Below are positions 8,201 through 13,892 of a stretch of DNA of 53,887 nucleotides, piece after piece. The position numbers and the translations under genes were made by a program. Where the stretch lies: positions 1 to 53,887 of the forward strand of contig JBNJEU010000008.1 in the NCBI GenBank assembly GCA_051746205.1, read 5' to 3'. The stretch is from Thiohalospira sp051746205 (GTDB lineage Bacteria; Pseudomonadota; Gammaproteobacteria; Thiohalospirales; Thiohalospiraceae). The stretch's first letter is position 1, and the number at the start of each line of letters is the position of its first letter. Below the pieces are notes generated by a model, which worked only from the letters and a program-made list of their open reading frames with translations, was not told the DNA's origin and searched no databases.

Positions 8201-9384
8201 GCGGTCTCCCGCCGGCCGAGGGGCTTGCCCATGGCGGAGCGCGGCAGCCTGTCGACGAAGCTCAGGACGGCCGGACGTTCCGGGGTGCGCAGGTTGCTCC
8301 GGATCCAGCGGCGCAGCTCGGCCTCGGCGTCGTTCGGAGCGGTGCCGGGAGTCAGCACCACGCGCGCGGTCAGGCGCGGTTCGTCGGAACGGTCCAGGCG
8401 CACGGTGCAGTCGGCCACCAGCGGGTGCTCGTTGAGCCGCGCGGCCACGGCGTCCGGATGGACGTTGGTACCGGCCACCTGGACCACGCCGTCGCGTCGG
8501 CCCAATGGGTGGAAATGGCGCTCGTCGATGAAACGCAGAGTGTCTTGTGGGGTGAATGGTGTGGTCTCGCGGGCGTCGGTATGGGTGCGCCAGAGTTGTT
8601 CGTCGTGCCACTGCCAGTGGTCGAAGAGCCGGTAGGGGGCTTCCGGATCGGTTCGATAGCCGACCCCGCCGGTCTCCGTGGCGCCGTAGATCGCCACCAC
8701 CCGTTCGATCCCGAGGTTGTACAATGCTTCGATGGTCTCGGTGGGACAAGGAGCGGTGGAGGTCACGGCCTCCACGCCGGTGGGCAGGCTCGGCCGGCCG
8801 GCGAGCAGCTGGCGCCAGCGCAACGGGAAACCGATGAGCCGGTCACCAGCAGCGAGGTCCGTTGGCGGACGGCCGCTGCCGTCACGGTCGTGAACCACCG
8901 GGCAGTTCAGCACCTTCGGCAGCAGGATGGTCATCAGGCAGCCGTAGATGTGGTGGCTCGGCACCAGAGCGACAATGCGACGAGTGCCGGGTAGCAGCTC
9001 CGCGAGCGCGCTCACCTCCTGCTCCAAGTCGTCCAGACGGTGGCGGTGGGGGCGCGGTTCGCCGGTGCTCCCCGAGGTGCGGAAGGTCAGGGCGCCGGTG
9101 CGCTCGAGCCCGGTGGCCGCCAGTTCGGACCATTCGCCGAGGGTGCGCTGGCGCAGCAGGTAGTCTCCGGCGTCGAGTTCCTCGAGGCCGAAGCGTTCGG
9201 CGCAGGCGGTGACCAGATGGATCAGTTCGATGGAGTCGGCGTCGATGACCTCTCCACCAATGAGGGTATCCGAGGTCCAGCGACGGCTGTCCATGTCCAG
9301 CGGGCTGCTGTTGCGCAACCGGGCCAGCTCGTCACGGACGAGATCGGTGACCATGGGCAGCAGGTCGGTGGCGGTCAGGTTCAT
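8197..9384 (-). CDS. pcl: PYP-type 4-coumarate ligase with ACP-like N-terminal segment
   Basis: 395 residues, shorter than plant 4CL (about 540). It belongs to the adenylating enzymes and activates p-coumarate for attachment to PYP. Core motifs: TSGSTGEPR (A3, without the usual Lys), YGATETGG (A5), GRRDGVVQVAGTNVHP (A8) and LPRSAMGKPLGR (A10) with the catalytic Lys. The first 95 or so residues do not look like a ligase: they read like an acyl-carrier domain, with DADSIELIHLVTACAERFG placing Ser51 where a phosphopantetheine Ser would be, then RTLGEWSELA like helix IV. The ATG giving MNLTATDLL was chosen because AAAGGA precedes it; a GTG 18 bases earlier lies in-frame. It is separated from pyp by a strong hairpin and overlaps tal. 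Confidence 0.9.
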   Translation of the reverse strand: MNLTATDLLPMVTDLVRDELARLRNSSPLDMDSRRWTSDTLIGGEVIDADSIELIHLVTACAERFGLEELDAGDYLLRQRTLGEWSELAATGLERTGALTFRTSGSTGEPRPHRHRLDDLEQEVSALAELLPGTRRIVALVPSHHIYGCLMTILLPKVLNCPVVHDRDGSGRPPTDLAAGDRLIGFPLRWRQLLAGRPSLPTGVEAVTSTAPCPTETIEALYNLGIERVVAIYGATETGGVGYRTDPEAPYRLFDHWQWHDEQLWRTHTDARETTPFTPQDTLRFIDERHFHPLGRRDGVVQVAGTNVHPDAVAARLNEHPLVADCTVRLDRSDEPRLTARVVLTPGTAPNDAEAELRRWIRSNLRTPERPAVLSFVDRLPRSAMGKPLGRRETA

Positions 9385-9409
9385 GCGGTGGATCCTTTTC
9401 ACGCTGTGG

Positions 9410-9432
9410 GGCCGGCGGTGGTGCCGCCGGCC
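9410..9432 (-). promoter_or_regulatory. Perfect 9-bp hairpin between pyp and pcl
   Basis: GGCCGGCGG, loop TGGTG, CCGCCGGCC (written on the plus strand). On the transcribed minus strand no U-tract follows, so it is not a classical terminator. It lies about 43 bases after the pyp stop and 26 before the pcl start. Such intercistronic stems often protect the upstream message or set unequal yields, which would suit a chromoprotein needed in excess of its ligase. That role is inferred. Confidence 0.6.
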
Positions 9433-9475
9433 GGTCTTTCCCTTCGGGTCCTTCCCGCAGGGTCCGTTCAGCCGT

Positions 9476-9853
9476 TCAGGCCCGCTTGACGAGGATCCAG
9501 TAGGAGTCGCCCACCAGCGCCTTCTTCATGTGGACCTTCACCTTGGTCGGCTGCATCTGGTAGTCGAAGGTGTACTCGAACATGGAGTTGAGGCTGCCCT
9601 GCTTGACACCCTCATCGAAGCGGCCGCGGAACTCCTTGGAGTCGGTGCACGGTGCCACGTCGGTGAAGAAGTTCTTTCCGATCACGGACTTGGGGTCGCG
9701 ACCGGTGATGTCGCCCTCGGCGGAGTTGTACTGCAGGATGGTGCCGTCGGCGTCGAGCTGGATGGCGCCGAAGGCGAGCTTGTCGAGCTGGCCCTCGCCC
9801 ATTTTGGCCAGGGTGTTTTCGATGTCATCGGTTCCGAATTGAACGACTTCCAT
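9476..9853 (-). CDS. pyp: Photoactive yellow protein
   Basis: 125 residues, the same length as Halorhodospira halophila PYP and very close to it in sequence. It is a cytoplasmic blue-light receptor of the PAS fold whose p-coumaroyl thioester on Cys69 (in VAPCTDS) isomerises on excitation. All key residues are present: Tyr42 and Glu46 (ILQYNSAEGDITGRD), Thr50, Arg52 and Cys69; the C-terminal PAS strand SYWILVKRA is intact. In halophilic phototrophs PYP is tied to negative phototaxis. Downstream pcl and tal supply its chromophore. The ATG gives MEVVQFG, matching the known N-terminus. Confidence 0.98.
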   Translation of the reverse strand: MEVVQFGTDDIENTLAKMGEGQLDKLAFGAIQLDADGTILQYNSAEGDITGRDPKSVIGKNFFTDVAPCTDSKEFRGRFDEGVKQGSLNSMFEYTFDYQMQPTKVKVHMKKALVGDSYWILVKRA

Positions 9854-9895
9854 GGGAGTGCCCTCTGCTTGCTGTACGTTGAGTGTATAACTTTA

Positions 9896-9921
9896 CGTCT
9901 TTTTTGACGCACCCTAAGGGT
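9896..9921. promoter_or_regulatory. Tandem palindromes upstream of pyp
   Basis: Two adjacent small inverted repeats, CGTC-TTTTTT-GACG and ACCCT-A-AGGGT, lie 43 to 68 bases before the pyp start. The region is much more A+T-rich than its surroundings. On the minus strand a TTATAC that could be a -10 follows them, but no good -35 stands at the right distance. That is the pattern expected of an activator-dependent promoter. The binding protein is unknown. Confidence 0.35.
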
Positions 9922-9973
9922 AATAACTTGTACAGCGGTTGTGCAAATGAGTCGAGAAAAATCGTTTTTGCCG

Positions 9974-9996
9974 CCCTCGCGATGGTGTCGCGAGGG
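9974..9996 (-). terminator. Hairpin after umuC, probable terminator
   Basis: CCCTCGCGA, loop TGGTG, TCGCGAGGG, a perfect 9-bp stem about 40 bases beyond the umuC stop. On the minus strand the stem is followed by CGGCAAAAACGATTTTTC, so a T-run occurs but some 13 bases late. It probably separates umuDC from pyp. The loop is the same five bases as in the hairpin on the other side of pyp, although the stems differ. Confidence 0.5.
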
Positions 9997-10033
9997 GTCG
10001 GGCGGGTTCTCAGACAGCGGGGACGGGGCGCTG

Positions 10034-11308
10034 TCAACGGACGGTCGGGATGTCGCTCCAGCGGCTGGTATAGGCGGGGGAGAGGCGATTACGGTCCATG
10101 CGCCAGCGACCCCGTCCGCCGCGCCCCTGGCCGGCCAGCCAGAGGCTGTTGGGGCGGCGGGCGTTGAGGGTATCCATGAGCTGCATCAGGGCTCGACCCT
10201 CGGGGCGTTCATGGTCGGCGGCGAACAGGTCGTCCTGGCGGCCGTGGCGCGGTCCGGTGTCGCTGAGCAGGACCCCGGCCTTCATGTAGCGGTGGCCGTC
10301 GCGCCAGATCTGGCCGAGCAGGCCCATGGCAGCATGGATCAGAATGCGGCTGTCGTCGGTGGGGGTCGTCAGGCGGGTGCTGGCCACCGGGTGGTACTGC
10401 GGTTCGCGCGGGTTGTGGGCGTTGGTGCGCAGGTAGACGCTGAGGCCGCCGGCGAGCTGGTCCTCGCCGCGCAGCTTCTCGGCGGCGCGGGCGGTGAAGG
10501 TGGCCACCGCCTCGCGCATCACCGCCGCCTCGGTGACGCGCTCGCCGAAGGAGCGCGAGCAGATGATCTGCTGGCGCGGCGCCGGCGCCTCCTCCAGTGT
10601 CAGGCAGGGGACGCCGGCGAGCTCCCGGGCGGTGCGCATCACCACCACCGAGAAGTGGCGGCGCAGCCATCCCGGCGAGGCGGCGGCCAGCTCGGCGGCG
10701 GTGGTGATGCCGTGCTCGCCCAGCCGCTCGCGCAATCGCCGCCCGATCCCCCAGACCTCGCCCACCGGTGTGATCGCCAGCAGCCGATCCCGCCAGCGCG
10801 GGTTGTGCAGGTCGACCACGCCGCCGGTGGCGGGGTAGGTCTTGGCGGCGTGGTTGGCCAGCTTCGCCAGGGTCTGGGTGGGGCCGAAGCCGACCCCCAC
10901 CGGCACGCCGACCCAGCGCTGGACCGTCTCCCGTAGCTGGTGGCCGAAGGCGGTGAGCCCCTCCGGCGGCGTCTGCTCGCGCAGGTCGAGGAAGGCCTCG
11001 TCGATGGAGTAGACCGCGACCTTCGGCGTCAGCGCCTCCAGGGTCTGCATCACCCGGTTGGAGATGTCGGCGTAGAAGGCGTAGTTGGAGGAGAAGGCGA
11101 CCACCCCCTCGCGCTCGGCCAGCTCCCGGACCTGGTAGAAGGGCTGGGCCATGCGGATGCCCAGCGCCTTCGCCTCCTTCGAGCGGGCCACAACGCAGCC
11201 GTCGTTGTTGGAGAGCACCACCACCGGGCGGCCGACCAGATCGGGCCGGAACAGCTGCTCGCAGCTGACGTAGAAGGCGTTGACGTCGACCAGGGCGAAG
11301 CCGGCCAT
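10034..11308 (-). CDS. umuC: Translesion DNA polymerase V catalytic subunit UmuC
   Basis: 424 residues, matching E. coli UmuC (422). Y-family polymerase motifs are in place: the N-terminal FALVDVNAFYVSCEQ with the first catalytic Asp, SNNDGCVVARS, and YSIDEAFLDL with the second acidic pair. The helix-hairpin-helix region (EVWGIGRRLRERLGEHGI) and little-finger domain follow. Together with processed UmuD it copies damaged DNA in the SOS response. It starts two bases after the umuD stop, so the pair is one operon. A probable terminator follows before pyp. Confidence 0.95.
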   Translation of the reverse strand: MAGFALVDVNAFYVSCEQLFRPDLVGRPVVVLSNNDGCVVARSKEAKALGIRMAQPFYQVRELAEREGVVAFSSNYAFYADISNRVMQTLEALTPKVAVYSIDEAFLDLREQTPPEGLTAFGHQLRETVQRWVGVPVGVGFGPTQTLAKLANHAAKTYPATGGVVDLHNPRWRDRLLAITPVGEVWGIGRRLRERLGEHGITTAAELAAASPGWLRRHFSVVVMRTARELAGVPCLTLEEAPAPRQQIICSRSFGERVTEAAVMREAVATFTARAAEKLRGEDQLAGGLSVYLRTNAHNPREPQYHPVASTRLTTPTDDSRILIHAAMGLLGQIWRDGHRYMKAGVLLSDTGPRHGRQDDLFAADHERPEGRALMQLMDTLNARRPNSLWLAGQGRGGRGRWRMDRNRLSPAYTSRWSDIPTVR

Positions 11309-11310
11309 GC

Positions 11311-11745
11311 TCAGCGCGGGCGCAGGGAGTGGATGACGTTGGTGACCACCCCGAACAGGGTCAGCTCGGCCTCTTCCGGGATGTCGATGGCCGGGTGGGC
11401 GGGGTTGTCCGGCACCAGCCGCACCGCCGGGCGCGTCTCCAGCCGCTTCACCGTGAGCTCGCCGTCCCAGCTGGCGATGACCACGTCGCCGTGGCGCGCC
11501 TCCAGCGAGCGGTCGACCACCAGCACGTCGCCGGGGTGGATGCCGGCGCCGAGCATGGAATCACCCTGGGCGCGAACGAAGTAGGTCGCCGCCGGGTGGT
11601 CGATGCAGAGCTCGTTGAGGTCGAGGGTGCGCTCGACATAGTCCTGCGCGGGCGACGGGAAGCCGGCCGGTACCGACTCCAGGAAGAGCGGCATGCGCCG
11701 GGGGCGCGCGGGGATGCGGCAGCGGTGGAGGGCGGTTACGTTCAT
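11311..11745 (-). CDS. umuD: UmuD, self-cleaving subunit of DNA polymerase V
   Basis: 144 residues of the LexA/UmuD peptidase S24 family. The cleavage site is Ala27-Gly28 in VPAGFPSPAQDYVE (Cys-Gly in E. coli); the catalytic pair is Ser63 in AQGDSMLGAG and Lys100 in GELTVKRLE. RecA-stimulated self-cleavage gives UmuD', which joins UmuC. The ATG giving MNVTALHR is followed by a family-typical N-terminus. I looked for a LexA box (CTG-N10-CAG) in the 90 bases upstream and saw none, so control may differ from E. coli or use another LexA motif. A short palindromic repeat lies about 70 bases upstream. Confidence 0.93.
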   Translation of the reverse strand: MNVTALHRCRIPARPRRMPLFLESVPAGFPSPAQDYVERTLDLNELCIDHPAATYFVRAQGDSMLGAGIHPGDVLVVDRSLEARHGDVVIASWDGELTVKRLETRPAVRLVPDNPAHPAIDIPEEAELTLFGVVTNVIHSLRPR

Positions 11746-11815
11746 GGCCCCAGTATCCGGCCACGGCGGCGTGTGAGCAACCGCTTGCGAAATGAAGGAC
11801 CAGTAAAGCGACCGG

Positions 11816-11836
11816 TAAAGGGGACTGTCCCCTTTA
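11816..11836. repeat. Short palindromic repeat, copy 1
   Basis: TAAAGGGGA-CTG-TCCCCTTTA, perfect 9-bp arms around CTG. It overlaps the stop codon of the SRPBCC gene. A second copy with the same centre and orientation lies just beyond the other end of that gene. The GTCCCCTTT end recurs at the long hairpin near 53.1 kb. It resembles REP-like palindromes dispersed in gammaproteobacterial genomes. Confidence 0.75.
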
Positions 11837-12388
11837 TCGCGCTTCCGCCTCGACGGCCTCGAGGAGGTGGGTGGTGTTCTCGAGGAAGTTGCGCTTGATG
11901 AGGTAGCGGCCGAGCAGCGGCGGCACCCAGAAGTCGGGGACCATGTGCGCCTCGATGACCAGACGGGTGCCGCCGTTGTCGGGATGGAGGCGCCAGAGGG
12001 TGCGGCCCTCACGCAGATCGCTACGGTCCGGATCGATGGTGGCGTCGATGGTGTGGGGCCGGTCCTCGGTGATCCGCTCGAGCCGGGTGACCTCCTTGCA
12101 GAAGAAGGCGACGCAGCCGCTGATCACGCTCTCCACGTCGATCCGAGTGCCGTCGCGCCCCTGCTCACGGCTGCTCGTGACGGCGTCGGAGTAGTGGTTC
12201 AGCCGATCGTAGTTGGTGAGGTGCTCCCAGACCGCCTCCGGCGCTGCGTCGAGCCGGGCCTCCAGTCCCATGATGTAGTCGCGTCCTTCGACGGAGAAGT
12301 GCTCGTCGAGGATCTCCACGGCCATGGCGGGGCCGCTGAGCAGGGCCGGGAAGAGCAGGGCGATGAGCAGGAGGTGGAATCGGTACAT
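11834..12388 (-). CDS. Secreted SRPBCC/START-like (polyketide cyclase fold) protein
   Basis: 184 residues with a clear Sec signal peptide (MYRFHLLLIALLFPALL, cleavage near AMA-VEI), then a SRPBCC ligand-binding fold: LEARLDAAPEAVWEHLTNYDRLNHY is the typical first strand-helix, and TRLVIEAHMVPDFWVPPLLGRYLIKR the final strand and helix. Such proteins hold hydrophobic ligands; a periplasmic lipid or quinone carrier role is possible but not shown. Two Cys (GCVAFFCKEV) could form a disulfide. The ATG has GGGAGAAA at good spacing. The gene is bracketed by two copies of a palindromic repeat, so it may have moved as a unit. Confidence 0.65.
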   Translation of the reverse strand: MYRFHLLLIALLFPALLSGPAMAVEILDEHFSVEGRDYIMGLEARLDAAPEAVWEHLTNYDRLNHYSDAVTSSREQGRDGTRIDVESVISGCVAFFCKEVTRLERITEDRPHTIDATIDPDRSDLREGRTLWRLHPDNGGTRLVIEAHMVPDFWVPPLLGRYLIKRNFLENTTHLLEAVEAEAR

Positions 12389-12440
12389 GGCATTTCTCCC
12401 TGTGTCCGACTCCGAGTGTAGGACATGCGGCGGTCGATCA

Positions 12441-12460
12441 ATAAGGGGACTGTCCCCTTT
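12441..12460. repeat. Short palindromic repeat, copy 2
   Basis: AAGGGGA-CTG-TCCCCTT (arms 12443-12449 and 12453-12459), the same core and orientation as the copy at 11816-11836, 625 bases away. It lies upstream of the SRPBCC gene start and upstream of the divergent MFS transporter gene. Confidence 0.75.
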
Positions 12461-12502
12461 TGCGGCTCTGGGGTACCGTAAGGGGCCCTTCGGAGGAGTG
12501 TG

Positions 12503-13861
12503 ATGCTGAAGACCGCCCGCGCGTCCCGCCGCGAGATCCTGGGCTGGGCGATGTTCGACTTCGCCAATCAGGCCTACACGTTGCTGATCATCACGGTGAT
12601 CTTCGGGGATCTCTTTACCCGGGTCATCGTCGGCGATGCCGGCAACGACTATCGGCTGGGGAATCTGCTCTGGAGCCTGTCCCTGGCGACCAGCTATCTG
12701 CTGGTGGTGATCGCGGCGCCGACCTTCGGCGCGGTGATGGACGGCACCGGCCGCAAGAAGCAGTTCCTGTTCGTCAGCTACCTGCTCACGGTGGTGAGCA
12801 CCGCAGCCCTCTGGTTCGTGGCACCGGGGTATGTCGGGCTCGGCGTGCTGCTGATCATCGTCTCCAACTATGCCTACTCCATGGGCGAGTCGTTCATCGC
12901 CGCCTTCCTGCCGGAACTGGCGAGACCGGAGGAGATGGGGCGGGTCTCCGGGTTCGGCTGGGCGCTGGGCTACATCGGCGGCATGGTCGCCACCGCCTTC
13001 ACTCTGGTGATGCTCGGCGAGGTCAGCGAGTCGAACTTCGACCGCATCCGCTGGGTGGGGCCGTTCGCGGCTGTCTTCTTTCTGCTCTGCGCCATCCCCA
13101 CCTTCCTCTGGATGCGCGAGCGCGCGCCGGTGCGTCCACTGCCCCTCGGCACGAACTGGCTGCGCCTGGGCATGGAACGACTGCGCGCTTCGTGGAACGG
13201 GGTGCGCCACTTCCCCGACATGACGCGCTTCCTGGTCTCGCTGTTCTTCTCCATGGCCGGGATCTACATCATCATCAGCTACGCCTTCATCTATGGCTCC
13301 CAGGTCATCGGCTGGGACGAATCCACCCGGGTGCTGATGTTCGTGGCGGTGCAGATCTCCGCCGCCGTCGGGGCGCTGGCCTTCGGACTGATCCAGGATG
13401 GGCTGGGGGCGAAACGGACCTACCTGACGACGTTGGGCATCTGGATCGCGGCGATCCTGCTCATCCGCTGGACCGAGGCTCTGACCGGGGGGCTCAACCG
13501 GCTGCTGGGTACCGACTGGGAGGCACAGTTCGTCTTCGTGGCGGTGGGTGTGGTCGCCGGGGTGGCGCTGGGATCGTGTCAGTCGGCGGGGCGCACCGTG
13601 GTGGGGCTGTTCTCGCCCCGGGGGCGGGCGGCGGAGCTCTTCGGCTTCTGGGGCGTTTCCCTGCGACTGGCGGGGGCCTTCGGCCTGCTGGCAGTGGGGC
13701 TGTTGCAGTACCTGGTGGGGCTGGAGAACGCGATGCTCTTCTGTGCCGCGCTTTTCGCCGTGGCCGGGGTGGTCGCTCTCGGTGTCGGCGAATCCCGGGG
13801 GCGCCGCCGCGCCCGCGCCGCCGATCGCCTGGAAGAGCGGCGCGAGGGCGCCATTCGTTGA
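12503..13861 (+). CDS. MFS transporter of the UMF1/Atg22 type
   Basis: 452 residues with about 12 membrane segments. The N-terminal WAMFDFANQAYTLLI and the loop-helix SGFGWALGYIGGM are signatures of the UMF1 branch of the major facilitator superfamily, related to yeast Atg22 vacuolar amino-acid effluxers. The bacterial substrate is unknown, with amino acids or other small solutes possible. GGAGGA stands five bases before the ATG chosen here (a GTG lies one codon earlier). The gene is divergent from the SRPBCC gene and convergent with the Gcr-type protein. Confidence 0.85.
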   Translation: MLKTARASRREILGWAMFDFANQAYTLLIITVIFGDLFTRVIVGDAGNDYRLGNLLWSLSLATSYLLVVIAAPTFGAVMDGTGRKKQFLFVSYLLTVVSTAALWFVAPGYVGLGVLLIIVSNYAYSMGESFIAAFLPELARPEEMGRVSGFGWALGYIGGMVATAFTLVMLGEVSESNFDRIRWVGPFAAVFFLLCAIPTFLWMRERAPVRPLPLGTNWLRLGMERLRASWNGVRHFPDMTRFLVSLFFSMAGIYIIISYAFIYGSQVIGWDESTRVLMFVAVQISAAVGALAFGLIQDGLGAKRTYLTTLGIWIAAILLIRWTEALTGGLNRLLGTDWEAQFVFVAVGVVAGVALGSCQSAGRTVVGLFSPRGRAAELFGFWGVSLRLAGAFGLLAVGLLQYLVGLENAMLFCAALFAVAGVVALGVGESRGRRRARAADRLEERREGAIR

Positions 13862-13892
13862 CCGTCGGGCGCAGGGCGCGGCCGGGCCCGCG

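Noticed and set aside
4928..8635. A 1235-codon open frame on the plus strand, opposite BCCT and tal
   Set aside because: It is a shadow of two well-supported genes on the other strand; composition is low-complexity Gly/His/Gln-rich and no domain is recognisable. High G+C makes such frames stay open.
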